From contig NZ_CP156060.1 in assembly GCF_039778605.1 (NCBI RefSeq), forward strand, positions 2,418,001-2,482,000: a stretch of 64,000 nucleotides of DNA, given 5' to 3'. The first letter of the stretch is position 1. Every line of letters starts with the position of its first letter. Source of the DNA: Flavobacterium sp. WV_118_3. Its GTDB lineage: Bacteria > Bacteroidota > Bacteroidia > Flavobacteriales > Flavobacteriaceae. The translations under genes and the position numbers were made by a program. Positions 8,801 through 17,149 of this stretch are shown piece by piece. A model generated the notes under the pieces. That model ran no database searches and was not told the origin of the DNA. It saw nothing but the letters and a program-made list of their open reading frames with translations.

Positions 8801-10394
8801 TGACCTGCAAGGCCGTTCCCAATTGGTACAAACCTATAACTCCGATTTGGATCCAACCAGTTCCGGATCGATTGAACGGGATCAACAGGGACAGTCTAAT
8901 AAATACAATTACAACTATTGGTCGTCGCCGGTTGGTCCTATCAATGCCACTACCAATAACAATAATTATACCGTAACGGGTATATTAAGAGACGGTACCA
9001 ATGCGGCGGCTCCGGCTACTATCAACTGGGTAAACGGATATGACGGTTCTCCTACCACACCGATCAGTCTGGCGCGATACTGGATTTATAAATTTCAGAA
9101 CCTTTCCGATTTGTATGCCAACTGGACACAAATATTCGAAACCGGTACGCTCACACCTTCCAGCGGATTTACTCTAAAAGGAAGTGGTGCCGCTACAGCT
9201 ACTCAGAATTATGTATTTGTCGGAAAACCGTATAACGGTCGTATTACCAATACCATAACGCCAAACAATATTAATCTGAGCGGTAACCCATATGCTTCGG
9301 CTTTAGATGCGCAGCAATTTATTACAGACAATACAGCAACGACCGACGGTACAATTTATTTCTGGGAACATTATTCTACCAATACAACCCACATATTGCA
9401 ACAGTATCAGGGTGGCTACGCAACTCGTAATCTTTCCGGTGGAACACCTCCGGTTTCTCCTCCGGGTATCAGCGGGCAAGGTTCCAGTTCCCGCATACCG
9501 GGACGCTTTATCCCTGTAGGATTAGGCTTTTTTATACGCGCCAATGCCACGGGCGGAACAATTGTATTTAACAACAACCAAAGGGCTTTTGTAAAAGAAG
9601 ATGCTGCCACATCGAACGTGATGTTCCGCAATACGAATACCGCCATAACAGCCATGCCAACTTCGGATCATTTTAACAATAACGATAACGATCCGGTAAC
9701 AGTGACTTCAAACAGTAAAATCCGTTTAGGCTTTACGTCGAATACCGGTAACCACCGTCAGATTCTATTGGCTTTTATGGGCGATATGGCTACCGATGGC
9801 TGGGATTACGGTTATGACGGTATTGTAATCGACGAGGATTTACCGCAGGATATGTTATTCCTTTTGGGCGACAAAAAACTGGTAATTCAGGGAGTTGGTC
9901 ATTTTAATAGTGCTTCTTTCTACCCGCTATACGTAAAAACGGACAACCCGGGTATGATAAAAATCGAAGTGGATGCGTTGGAAAATTTCAATCCGGAGCA
10001 ACCGATTTACATTCATGATAACAGCACCGGTCATTACTATGACATTCGTAACTCGGCTTTTGAAATAGCCATACCAGCTGGCGAAAACAACAATCGTTTC
10101 TACTTATGCTTCGAAATAAAAAGACTTTCGGTTACCGATAACACGCTCGAAAACATAAATGTAACGTATCTGCAGGGGAATAATCAGATCCGTATTAAAA
10201 ACGATCTGGCCGATACCGTAGTTGAACACGTAAGTCTTTATACTATTTTAGGCCAACAAATCAGTTCGTGGCGCACCAACACGCTGGAACAGAGTGAAAT
10301 TTTGTTACCGGTACATAATGTCAGCACCGGAGCCTATATTATTAAAGTCGACACCAACAAAGGTTCGATCAGTAGGAAAACCATCATTAAATAA
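5871..10394 (+). CDS. Large T9SS type A sorting domain protein with LamG-like domain
   Basis: The product is 1507 residues with a signal peptide cut near SGQ (residues 24-26). Residues about 30-175 form a beta-rich jelly-roll-like region. A LETWLRADQ..GS segment at about 192 begins a domain common in flavobacterial surface proteins. A LamG/concanavalin-type domain spans about 659-830 (FTIMAWARP, WHHIATVYN, LSLYIDGVLD, IDELRIWNRGLS). A NLSGNPYASALDA module (about 1110-1400) is related to one in the carboxypeptidase gene upstream and in the 41398-45192 gene. The C-terminus (about 1447-1507, ending SRKTIIK) is a T9SS type A sorting domain. No catalytic motif is visible; a glycan-binding or adhesive role is plausible. 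The ATG at 5871 gives the signal peptide; an ATG at 5849 is in another frame. Confidence 0.85.
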   Translation: MRSTKSITRQLLLLVIILLPKLVSGQTTQLHQENFEVTSTWTLSGATLTTTNAYRGTYKAQIPVNGSSITSPVISTSGYNKIDVSFFVRGNNLNSADKITLQYRDNATAAWTDVRVVERGGTNVRDINDNTNYHALFGTIFSTSSTFSATSQFRFVTTTGSTSRQFFIDYVTITGTINNTIATGPGGITANLETWLRADQVNGSTVGTDGTNVNIWTDRGKGNDAKVIDASNAALTVRPIYRNSATKNINFNPVVEFGNNPATSASNYTYLSNRAEMQSTSGFYSHDLFIVVINDNPAILDPNSPSVDLFCAQSSATNPYEKDGTGIGFGKYSIRFDNEVVSYCIGSTPEPTPTDVNERGYGLAQLNGTYTGVNIINSRHNSTATKQELYSNALSISNTEVGVPKWITLQNRRYWLGRSQVFDGSFGGRIAEVISYSARKNDATERNRIESYLAIKYGITLGTNGVSQNYVNSAGTTIWNIAPTGFNYDIAGIGRDDAAQLNQKQSKSINSGAVITMGLGDILTTNSANTNTFDADRKYLVWGSNGQSMTTSSTPLTVTFGPSTVTTTTDITNKRWKVVETGGDVATVKVSLATTDLASLPALSGNDAYVMIIASDAAFTTGIDMVFLNTNGTNQECFYDFDGTKYIAFGVAHEVTLSRHITIDGIDDAVRVDNKNDLTGAFTIMAWARPTGANNAASDKTIVSKHNGTTGYRLVIQNDNKIRMEWNGSSLISNTTLPNNSWHHIATVYNAGTLSLYIDGVLDRSATMAAPTATTSIFTIGAEYRNKNSIVNIFKGDIDELRIWNRGLSVSEIRYIMNQEITSSGANTLGKIMPSTVTKNDISMLTWASLMAYYSMNSYIGTHINDNSLNKNRGNLVNPSKIDINTQTAPMPYDSNATGLWSNTATWTNGTTQDLPYSLSIVDGTTSIDWNIVRTSHDITSTGNKTMLGFFVNANTVFATNDSKIEVSHFLRLNGKIDLQGRSQLVQTYNSDLDPTSSGSIERDQQGQSNKYNYNYWSSPVGPINATTNNNNYTVTGILRDGTNAAAPATINWVNGYDGSPTTPISLARYWIYKFQNLSDLYANWTQIFETGTLTPSSGFTLKGSGAATATQNYVFVGKPYNGRITNTITPNNINLSGNPYASALDAQQFITDNTATTDGTIYFWEHYSTNTTHILQQYQGGYATRNLSGGTPPVSPPGISGQGSSSRIPGRFIPVGLGFFIRANATGGTIVFNNNQRAFVKEDAATSNVMFRNTNTAITAMPTSDHFNNNDNDPVTVTSNSKIRLGFTSNTGNHRQILLAFMGDMATDGWDYGYDGIVIDEDLPQDMLFLLGDKKLVIQGVGHFNSASFYPLYVKTDNPGMIKIEVDALENFNPEQPIYIHDNSTGHYYDIRNSAFEIAIPAGENNNRFYLCFEIKRLSVTDNTLENINVTYLQGNNQIRIKNDLADTVVEHVSLYTILGQQISSWRTNTLEQSEILLPVHNVSTGAYIIKVDTNKGSISRKTIIK

Positions 10395-10402
10395 CTCTTA
10401 TT

Positions 10403-10432
10403 ATAAGCCTCAATAATTGAGGCTTATTTTTT
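10403..10432 (+). terminator. Rho-independent terminator after the LamG-type T9SS gene
   Basis: An 11-bp perfect stem (10403-10413 with 10417-10427) with a 3-base loop runs into a T run. It lies 8 nt after the stop at 10394. Confidence 0.8.
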
Positions 10433-10461
10433 GATCTCATTTTAGATCAGAGTTACTTTTG

Positions 10462-10469
10462 TACCTTTG
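10462..10469 (+). promoter_or_regulatory. -7 promoter element (TACCTTTG) for the lipoprotein gene
   Basis: TACCTTTG fits TAnnTTTG and lies about 40 nt before the ATG at 10509. A well-spaced -33 TTG is not obvious. The same box sequence precedes the next gene. Confidence 0.45.
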
Positions 10470-10508
10470 TGATTCAAATAAAAACTGCTCATTCTTTATA
10501 CATTCAAA

Positions 10509-10940
10509 ATGCGATTCAAAGCCCTAATCCTATTATCCTTATTTATTTTTGTTTCCTGTAAAACCTATACAATACCTACAGACAGTTTTAAAGAACAATT
10601 CACTAAAACCGAACAGTTCGAAACCAAAGAAGTCCAGATAAACAACCCGTTGTTATATGGAAACTTAAGCTATAAAGCGAATAATATTAAGAATCTTGTC
10701 GTACGTGATAAAGAAGGTAATTTCCTAACGATTCCCAATTCGCCTTCACTCGAGATGCGGATAACCCATAAAAACGGAAAAAGATATATTTTTTACTTTG
10801 ATACAGTCGTTTTAGAAAACGATATTTTAAAAGCATCTCGTTCCCGTTTTATACCCAGTTTAACCAAGAGTATTCCTCTCGACAGCATCTCAAAAATTGA
10901 AGTGCAGGAAGGTGGGAAAAATTTTAAATATAAAAACTAA
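10509..10940 (+). CDS. Small lipoprotein of unknown function
   Basis: The 143-residue protein has a lipoprotein signal: a hydrophobic stretch (residues 5-15) then FVSC, with the lipidated cysteine near residue 17. The mature part has no domain I recognise. It contains alternating beta-like segments (LVVRDKEGNFLTIPN, MRITHKNGKRYIFYFDTV) and ends with a lysine-rich tail. This reads like the small beta-rich lipoproteins common in flavobacteria that sit on the periplasmic side of a membrane. It has its own -7 box and lies between two terminators or promoters, so it is probably monocistronic. Confidence 0.75.
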   Translation: MRFKALILLSLFIFVSCKTYTIPTDSFKEQFTKTEQFETKEVQINNPLLYGNLSYKANNIKNLVVRDKEGNFLTIPNSPSLEMRITHKNGKRYIFYFDTVVLENDILKASRSRFIPSLTKSIPLDSISKIEVQEGGKNFKYKN

Positions 10941-10971
10941 GCGTCATTAAAGGATTTCTACTTTTACACAC

Positions 10972-11003
10972 TTTGATTTTTCTATTGTAATCAAGTACCT
11001 TTG
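10972..11003 (+). promoter_or_regulatory. Flavobacterial promoter, TTG-N20-TACCTTTG
   Basis: TTG at 10973-10975 is separated by 20 nt from TACCTTTG at 10996-11003, which closely matches the Bacteroidota sigma-A consensus. The ATG of the esterase gene follows 20 nt downstream, implying a short leader. Confidence 0.65.
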
Positions 11004-11023
11004 CATTCCAATCCCCTATTCGC

Positions 11024-11707
11024 ATGAAAACCTGTTTTATAATCCTTTTTTGTCTTTTTTCAATCACCCTGACACGGGCACAATTACAAGCCATTACCGA
11101 TAAAACCGAGTATCCGTTTTATATCAACCTGCCGGAACAGGAAGTCCTGGATCAAAAAGCACCGGTTATCATTTTTTTACACGGCCGAAGTCTTTCAGGA
11201 ACCAATCTCGAAAGAGTACGGCGTTACGGCGTATTAAAAGCAATTGAAAACGGTAAAAAAATCCCGGCTATCGTAGTAGCACCTCAATTGCCTTCCGGTC
11301 CCTGGGATCCCGATAAAGTTTTAAACGTATTGGAATATGTCCAACAAAATTATAACACCGATCCGTCGCGCATATATGTCTGCGGAATGAGCCTTGGCGG
11401 ATACGGAACCCTGCATTTTGCCGGAAAATATGCCGATAAAATTACCGCTGCCGTGGCTATTTGTGGCGGTGGTAATGTAAACGATGCCTGTAAACTGGCT
11501 ACGATCCCGTTATGGATTCAGCATGGAAATAAAGATTTTATTGTTCCGTTATCGGAATCCAAAAAAATTGTAAAAGCCATCAAAGCCTGTAAACCCGATG
11601 CCGATGTTACGTTTACGATTATCCCGGGCGGAAATCACAGTAATGTGGAAAACATCTTCCGAAAAGATGCCGTTTATGACTGGATGCTAAAACAAGTTCG
11701 GAAATAG
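11024..11707 (+). CDS. Secreted alpha/beta hydrolase (dienelactone hydrolase/esterase-like)
   Basis: The 227-residue protein has a signal peptide cut near RAQ (residue 19). It has an alpha/beta-hydrolase core: an oxyanion strand VIIFLHGRS near residue 48, the nucleophile elbow GMSLGGYG with the serine near residue 126, an aspartate in IQHGNKDFIVP near residue 182, and the histidine in PGGNHSN near residue 204. The family includes phospholipase/carboxylesterases, PHB depolymerase-like esterases and prolyl-oligopeptidase-type enzymes. The short length suggests a single-domain esterase. It acts in the periplasm or outside; the substrate is unknown. It has its own promoter and terminator. Confidence 0.8.
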   Translation: MKTCFIILFCLFSITLTRAQLQAITDKTEYPFYINLPEQEVLDQKAPVIIFLHGRSLSGTNLERVRRYGVLKAIENGKKIPAIVVAPQLPSGPWDPDKVLNVLEYVQQNYNTDPSRIYVCGMSLGGYGTLHFAGKYADKITAAVAICGGGNVNDACKLATIPLWIQHGNKDFIVPLSESKKIVKAIKACKPDADVTFTIIPGGNHSNVENIFRKDAVYDWMLKQVRK

Positions 11708-11721
11708 AAATAACTCCAAAT

Positions 11722-11751
11722 AAAAAAGGCTGTCGTACGACAGCCTTTTTT
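11722..11751. terminator. Bidirectional terminator between the esterase and hisS
   Basis: A near-perfect 14-bp stem around a TA centre has an A run on one side and a T run on the other, so it can serve both convergent genes. Confidence 0.85.
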
Positions 11752-11758
11752 ATTTCCC

Positions 11759-11773
11759 ACACCTGCCAGGTGT
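11759..11773. repeat. Short palindrome related to the element at 28204-28236
   Basis: ACACCTG-C-CAGGTGT is a 7-bp inverted repeat with a one-base centre, just beside a terminator. It shares the CCTG..CAGG core and the position next to a terminator with the longer palindrome near 28.2 kb, so both may belong to one dispersed family. Confidence 0.4.
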
Positions 11774-11784
11774 TTGGTGTTTTT

Positions 11785-13155
11785 TTATTGTAGCCTATTT
11801 TTTAACTCCTCCAAACTCACTTTAGTCTGTTCACCAGAGGCCAGATCTTTTACCGCAAATTCGTTATTCGCGATTTCTTCCGCACCCACAATAACCGCGT
11901 AAGGAATACCGCGCTTATCGGCATATTGAAATTGTTTTCCAATTTTAGCATTGCTCGGGTATAATTCTACTTTGATTCCCGCTTTGCGCAATTGTCCAAT
12001 CGCACGCATCGCATATAATGCCTCCGCATCTCCAAAATTCAGAAACAACGCACGCGAAGTCGCCGTAACCGTTTCCGGGAACAGGTTTAATTCTTCCAAT
12101 ACCAGATAAATACGATCCAATCCAAAAGAAATTCCGACACCACTCATATTTTTCAATCCGAAAATACCGGTAAGATCGTCATAACGGCCACCACCGCCTA
12201 TAGATCCCATATTTACGGTTTTAGGTGCCGATACTTCAAAAATAGCTCCGGTATAATAATTTAAACCACGAGCCAGCGTTACATCCAAATCCAACGCGGA
12301 TTTATCCAAACCTAAAGTCGTTACATTTTCACAAATAAATCGCAACTCTTCCACTCCTTTTAATCCTTCCTCGGAAGTCGCCAGCAAAGCGGATAATTTT
12401 TCGATCTTTTCGGAAATCGATCCGGTAAAGTGGAACAACGGTTGTACTTTTGCGATGGCTTCCTCAGAAATCCCTTTTTCGGACATTTCCTTTTTCACAC
12501 CATCTTCACCGATCTTATCCAATTTATCCAATGCTACGGTAAAGTCGATTAGTTTGTCTTTCGCTCCGATCACCTCAGCAATACCCGATAATATTTTACG
12601 ATTGTTGATTTTAATTGTTACGCCATCCAATCCCAAAGCCGAAAACACACTGTCATACAATTGTACCAGTTCTACTTCCTGCCATAAGGAATTTGATCCG
12701 ACTACATCGGCATCACATTGGTAAAACTCTCTGAAACGTCCTTTCTGAGGTTTATCCGCTCGCCAAACCGGTTGAATCTGATAGCGTTTAAACGGGAATT
12801 CAATTTCATTCTGATGTTGTACCACATAACGCGCAAACGGAACTGTCAAGTCATAACGCAAGGCTTTTTCCGAAATCTGAGCCGTTAGTTTTAAACTGTC
12901 TTTTGTTTCCAGAAAAGCATCGTTAGCCTTAGCCAGAAAATCGCCTGAATTTAGAATCTTAAAAATCAGACGGTCCCCTTCTTCGCCGTATTTCCCCATA
13001 AGGGTTTCGGAATTTTCAAAAGAAGGTGTTTCGATCGGTTGGAATCCGAATCGTTCAAAATTGGTTTTGATCGTACTGAATATATAATTCCGTTTTGCTA
13101 CCTCTAACGGTGAAAAATCGCGGGTTCCTTTCGGTATACTTGGTTTCTGTGCCAT
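11785..13155 (-). CDS. hisS: Histidine--tRNA ligase
   Basis: The 456-residue class II aminoacyl-tRNA synthetase charges tRNA-His in the cytoplasm. It opens with the conserved [12 protein letters not shown]. It contains the motif-2 region [27 protein letters not shown], the histidine-binding [14 protein letters not shown] motif, the GGGGRYDDL motif and the motif-3 [13 protein letters not shown]. An anticodon-binding domain covers the last 95 residues. The open frame extends 50 codons upstream, but that part is not conserved-looking, and the ATG at 13155 gives the expected [13 protein letters not shown] start. It is convergent with the esterase gene and shares its terminator. Confidence 0.95.
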   Translation of the reverse strand: MAQKPSIPKGTRDFSPLEVAKRNYIFSTIKTNFERFGFQPIETPSFENSETLMGKYGEEGDRLIFKILNSGDFLAKANDAFLETKDSLKLTAQISEKALRYDLTVPFARYVVQHQNEIEFPFKRYQIQPVWRADKPQKGRFREFYQCDADVVGSNSLWQEVELVQLYDSVFSALGLDGVTIKINNRKILSGIAEVIGAKDKLIDFTVALDKLDKIGEDGVKKEMSEKGISEEAIAKVQPLFHFTGSISEKIEKLSALLATSEEGLKGVEELRFICENVTTLGLDKSALDLDVTLARGLNYYTGAIFEVSAPKTVNMGSIGGGGRYDDLTGIFGLKNMSGVGISFGLDRIYLVLEELNLFPETVTATSRALFLNFGDAEALYAMRAIGQLRKAGIKVELYPSNAKIGKQFQYADKRGIPYAVIVGAEEIANNEFAVKDLASGEQTKVSLEELKNRLQ

Positions 13156-13379
13156 TTTAGAATTGAAATTTGAATTGGAAAAACATCGGAAAAACAGCAA
13201 ATGCTTTCCGGTTCTCGTGTTTTGCAAATATCTTACTTTTTCAAATGATCTCCGTTCCCTTTTTAAAAAAAAGCAACACATTTCGGGTTGTTTTACCGCT
13301 TCCATCTGATCCGGATAGTATTCCTACACTTTTTAACGGATAGTATGTAACAAAATCTGTATTTTAGTGACAAATTAGC

Positions 13380-14624
13380 ATGATGTTCGGACTATTTAAA
13401 GAAAATACAAAAATCGCCTTAGGTGCCATCAAAAGTCAGTTGTTGCGTACCATTCTTACCGTAATGATTATCGCAATCGGAATCACCGCCTTGGTGGGAA
13501 TCCTAACGGTGGTTTCGGCCCTTGAAAATACAATTGCAAAAGATTTTGCCTCGATGGGTGCCAACACCTTTTCGATCAGTCAATACGATATGTCGTCGCA
13601 GATTAACAACAACGATCCGAATCGAAAAATAAATCCGATTATCAGTTATCCGGAAGCCCGTGCTTTTCAGGAAAAATACAATTATCCGTTATCGACCACT
13701 TCGCTTTCGTTTACCGCAACCAGCAAGGCCGAAGTAAAATACGAATCTCAAAAAACCGATCCGGAAATCACTATTGTAGGTGTCGATGAAAACTTCCTGC
13801 CAAACAAGGGACTGGAAGCAACAAAAGGACGGAATTTTACCGGTTTTGACATCAAAAACAACAATTTTGTCTGCATTTTAGGTTCCGATTTTGAAAAGGG
13901 CCTTTTTAAAGACACCAATGCCATCGATAAAACGATTTCCATTCGTGGCGCTCGTTTTAAAGTGATTGGCGTATTAAAAGAAAAAGGTTCCACTTTTGGA
14001 AACAGTCAGGATTTAAGAGTGTTAATTCCCAATCAGATTGCCCGTTCGATCTTTTCCACACCAAATATCAATTACGACCTAAGCGTTATGATCGGTCAGA
14101 AAGAAATGATTGATCAGGCTGTGGACGATGCGATTATTACCATGCGCAAAATCCGAAAACAAAACCCGGTAGAGGAAAACAACTTTGGAATCGAACGCAG
14201 TGATGATTTGATCAATACTTTATTATCCAATACACAATTCTTAGGTTATATTGCATGGGGTGTTGGTGTGATTACCATTTTTGGTTCGTCTATCGCTTTG
14301 ATGAACATCATGTTGGTATCGGTTACCGAAAGAACTCGTGAAATCGGAGTTCGTAAATCACTCGGTGCCAAAAAAAGTACGATTGCGTGGCAGTTTTTTA
14401 CCGAAACACTTGTTATCGGTCAATTGGGTGGACTGGTTGGTATCCTACTCGGAATTTCCGTAGGTTTTCTGATATCGGTTGCCATCAAGTTTAGCTTTGT
14501 CGTTCCATGGATGGCTATTTTTGCTGCTTTTGCTACAACCTTTATTGTCGCAATCGTTTCCGGATTGTACCCGGCCATTAAAGCATCTCAGCTGGATCCG
14601 GTAGAAGCCTTGCGCTACGAATAA
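13380..14624 (+). CDS. MacB/FtsX-type ABC transporter permease
   Basis: The 414-residue protein has one N-terminal membrane helix (about 20-45), a MacB-type periplasmic core domain (about 45-255) and three C-terminal helices of the FtsX domain (about 280-405). It includes the signature VTERTREIGVRKSLGAKKSTI and ends LYPAIKASQLDPVEALRYE. Such permeases pair with a LolD/MacB-type ATPase to power lipoprotein transport, export or mechanotransmission. No ATPase gene lies beside it here, so the partner must be encoded elsewhere. The start could be 13380 or the next codon, also ATG. The last 10 bases overlap the convergent prmC gene. Confidence 0.88.
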   Translation: MMFGLFKENTKIALGAIKSQLLRTILTVMIIAIGITALVGILTVVSALENTIAKDFASMGANTFSISQYDMSSQINNNDPNRKINPIISYPEARAFQEKYNYPLSTTSLSFTATSKAEVKYESQKTDPEITIVGVDENFLPNKGLEATKGRNFTGFDIKNNNFVCILGSDFEKGLFKDTNAIDKTISIRGARFKVIGVLKEKGSTFGNSQDLRVLIPNQIARSIFSTPNINYDLSVMIGQKEMIDQAVDDAIITMRKIRKQNPVEENNFGIERSDDLINTLLSNTQFLGYIAWGVGVITIFGSSIALMNIMLVSVTERTREIGVRKSLGAKKSTIAWQFFTETLVIGQLGGLVGILLGISVGFLISVAIKFSFVVPWMAIFAAFATTFIVAIVSGLYPAIKASQLDPVEALRYE

Positions 14625-15481
14625 GAACCCCAAACGGCTTTGGTCATCCGATCGTTTTCGTAAATATCTTTGCGGAGTTCAATTTGTAAAAACGTATTGG
14701 ACTCTAATAAATGTTGCATTTCCGACCCGAGATATTGATTGATTTCAAAAAACAATAATCCGTCGCGATTCAGGTTTTTTGTCGCCAGTTCGGTTATTTT
14801 ACGGTAAAACAATAATGGATCGTGATCGTCCACAAACAAAGCAAGATGTGGCTCAAATTCCAATACATTTTTCGAAATTTCCTGCTTTTCCAGGTTGCGC
14901 ACATAGGGCGGATTCGACACAATAATATCGAACATTTCCGGTAGGATTGTTGTTTCCAGAATATCTTTATACCAGAAAGTAACCGGTGCTTCCAATTGTC
15001 GGGCATTTCTCCGGGCAACTTCCAGTGCTTTTTCCGAAACATCGATAGCATACACTTCGGCTTCCGGCAGATTTTTAGCCAGTGAAACCGCAATACAACC
15101 GCTTCCGGTTCCGATATCCAGTATTCTTATTTTCCGATCCCTGGACAATCCGGATACCGAATTCAGGATCCATTCGACCAATTCTTCCGTTTCCGGCCGT
15201 GGAATCAGCACATTTTCGTTGACATAAAACGACAGCCCGAAAAATTCGGTTTCCTCAAAAATATATTGGATTGGTTTCTGTTCTTTTAACTGATGTAATA
15301 CGGTTTCCCATTGCAACAATTGCATACCATCCAATTCGAAAGCAGGTTGTAACGCCAGATCCACTCGTTTCATCTGATGAAACGCCTCCAACGTGATATA
15401 GAAAAAACTATCGATTTCCTTTTCGTCGTAAATCGGTTTTAATTCGGTTTTAAAATAATCTCGGTATTCTTTTAACAGCAT
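14615..15481 (-). CDS. prmC: Peptide chain release factor N5-glutamine methyltransferase
   Basis: The 288-residue protein methylates the GGQ glutamine of release factors RF1 and RF2 using SAM. It has an N-terminal helical domain (about 1-85), the PRPETEELVEW motif typical of PrmC, the SAM-binding strand ILDIGTGSGCIAVSLAKNLP, the acidic AIDVS turn and the NPPY catalytic motif (SNPPYVRN near residue 190). Length is normal. The acetyltransferase gene upstream ends 1 bp before this ATG, so the two are cotranscribed. Its 3' end overlaps the convergent ABC permease gene by 10 bp. Confidence 0.95.
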   Translation of the reverse strand: MLLKEYRDYFKTELKPIYDEKEIDSFFYITLEAFHQMKRVDLALQPAFELDGMQLLQWETVLHQLKEQKPIQYIFEETEFFGLSFYVNENVLIPRPETEELVEWILNSVSGLSRDRKIRILDIGTGSGCIAVSLAKNLPEAEVYAIDVSEKALEVARRNARQLEAPVTFWYKDILETTILPEMFDIIVSNPPYVRNLEKQEISKNVLEFEPHLALFVDDHDPLLFYRKITELATKNLNRDGLLFFEINQYLGSEMQHLLESNTFLQIELRKDIYENDRMTKAVWGSYS

Positions 15482-15482
15482 C

Positions 15483-15968
15483 TTATAAATCTTTGATCAT
15501 CCAAATCGGACACGAACTGTGACCGGTATTTCCCAGTGGCGCATCCAAATAATAAAATCCGGTTTTTTCGTATAATTTTTGAGCGGCCTTCATATTGGGC
15601 AGCGTTTCCAGATAGCATTGCGCAAATCCAAGTGCTTTTGCCTGTTCGAGGCATTTTTTAATCATCGTAGCTCCCAATCCCAATCCTCTGGATTCCGGAA
15701 GGAAATACATTTTTTGCAATTCGCAAACAGTTGCCGATCCATTTGCCAAAGGCGCTATTCCGGCCGTTCCGATGATTTTTCCGTTTACCAAAGCTACAAA
15801 ATAAACCGACCGCGGTACCGCATAGGTTTCAAACATACAATCCAAAGCCGTATCGGCATAGGCTGTACCCACTTTTGGGACATCGTGTTCCAATAAAACA
15901 TTTCGGATTAGTGCCGCTACTGTAGCATTATCACTTTTTTTTAGGACTCGTATTTCGATTGTATTCAT
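15483..15968 (-). CDS. GNAT family N-acetyltransferase
   Basis: The 161-residue protein has a complete GNAT fold. Visible marks are the acetyl-CoA pyrophosphate loop LPESRGLGLGATMIKKCLEQ (near residues 91-110), the strand QCYLETLPNMKAAQKLYEKTGFY and an N-terminal IEIRVLKKSDN strand-helix. The substrate cannot be predicted; small-molecule amines are common for such single-domain members. It is the first gene of a two-gene operon with prmC, 1 bp apart. Confidence 0.85.
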   Translation of the reverse strand: MNTIEIRVLKKSDNATVAALIRNVLLEHDVPKVGTAYADTALDCMFETYAVPRSVYFVALVNGKIIGTAGIAPLANGSATVCELQKMYFLPESRGLGLGATMIKKCLEQAKALGFAQCYLETLPNMKAAQKLYEKTGFYYLDAPLGNTGHSSCPIWMIKDL

Positions 15969-16105
15969 TTTTTGAGTAACTTATTTTTTGCAGATTAGTC
16001 TACAGGAATTACATTTGCCTGTTGCAAATCGTAGCGAATGTAAGCAGCTTGGCTGACAGTTCATAAACATTTACAAAAAAATTATAATAACAACAGGACA
16101 TTTTC

Positions 16106-17149
16106 TTGAAAACGCACGAACAGTATATCAACCGTTGTATCGAACTGGCCCGAAACGGACTGGGGACAACCTATCCGAATCCGCTGGTGGGCAGTGTTAT
16201 TGTACACAACGGTACCATTATCGGAGAAGGCTGGCATCAAAAAGCCGGCGAAGCCCATGCGGAAGTCAATGCTGTAAATTCAGTACAGGACAAATCGCTA
16301 CTATCGGAAGCCACTATTTATGTAAGCCTGGAACCGTGTAGCCATTTTGGAAAAACACCACCGTGTTGTGATTTGATCATTCATCATAAAATCCCGAATG
16401 TTGTAGTGGGCACGGTAGATCCGTTTGCTAAAGTCGCCGGAAACGGCATTCGCAAATTGGTAGAAGCCGGAAAAAACGTTACCGTTGGCATATTGGAAGA
16501 CAACTGTAACGAACTAAACAAACGCTTTTTTACCTTCCACCAAAAAAAACGCCCGTATATCATCCTAAAATGGGCCGAAAGTCAGGATGGTTTTATCGCT
16601 CCGCTACATAAAGACGAGCAAAAACCGGTTTGGATTTCGAACACCTATTCCCGACAGTTGGTACACAAATGGCGCAGTGAAGAACAGGCTATTCTGGTTG
16701 GCACACAAACGGTTATAGACGACAATCCGAAATTAAATACAAGAGACTGGTCCGGTAACGATCCGATCCGCATCGTATTAGACAGAACAGGACGGATTCC
16801 TGACAATGCTGCCGTAAAAGACGGGTCTGTAAAGACCATCATCTTTACCGAGGTTGAAAATATGCAAAATACCGCTTCCCTTTTTTTTGAAAATTGTATC
16901 TTTGATATGAAACTTCCCCATACGATCATGGCAGCACTATACCGGCACAATATTCAGTCGTTGCAGATAGAAGGCGGTCAAAAGACATTGCAGTTGTTTA
17001 TTGATGCCGGATTATGGGATGAAGCACGTGTTTTTAAAGGCGCTATAATGCTAAACGAAGGTATAAAAGCACCGGTTTTAAAAGGTACGATGAGCAACCG
17101 ACAGCAGATTATGAACGACGAACTTCTAATTTTCAGACACCATGATTGA
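16106..17149 (+). CDS. ribD: Bifunctional riboflavin biosynthesis deaminase/reductase RibD
   Basis: The 347-residue enzyme carries out the pyrimidine deamination and side-chain reduction steps of riboflavin synthesis. The N-terminal deaminase domain (about 1-145) has the zinc site H51-A-E53, C78 in LEPCSHFGKTPP and C87. The reductase domain spans about 148-345 and includes KWAESQDGFIA, the VGTQTVIDDNPKLNTR motif and LQIEGGQKTL. Translation begins at a TTG at 16106; this is needed because MKTHEQYINRCIELA is the conserved RibD N-terminus and no ATG lies nearby. The next gene, a HAD phosphatase, overlaps its end by 8 bp. Confidence 0.94.
   Translation: MKTHEQYINRCIELARNGLGTTYPNPLVGSVIVHNGTIIGEGWHQKAGEAHAEVNAVNSVQDKSLLSEATIYVSLEPCSHFGKTPPCCDLIIHHKIPNVVVGTVDPFAKVAGNGIRKLVEAGKNVTVGILEDNCNELNKRFFTFHQKKRPYIILKWAESQDGFIAPLHKDEQKPVWISNTYSRQLVHKWRSEEQAILVGTQTVIDDNPKLNTRDWSGNDPIRIVLDRTGRIPDNAAVKDGSVKTIIFTEVENMQNTASLFFENCIFDMKLPHTIMAALYRHNIQSLQIEGGQKTLQLFIDAGLWDEARVFKGAIMLNEGIKAPVLKGTMSNRQQIMNDELLIFRHHD

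Noticed and set aside
13156..13305. N-terminal extension of hisS
   Set aside because: The 50 extra codons do not resemble the HisRS N-terminus, which begins exactly at the ATG at 13155.
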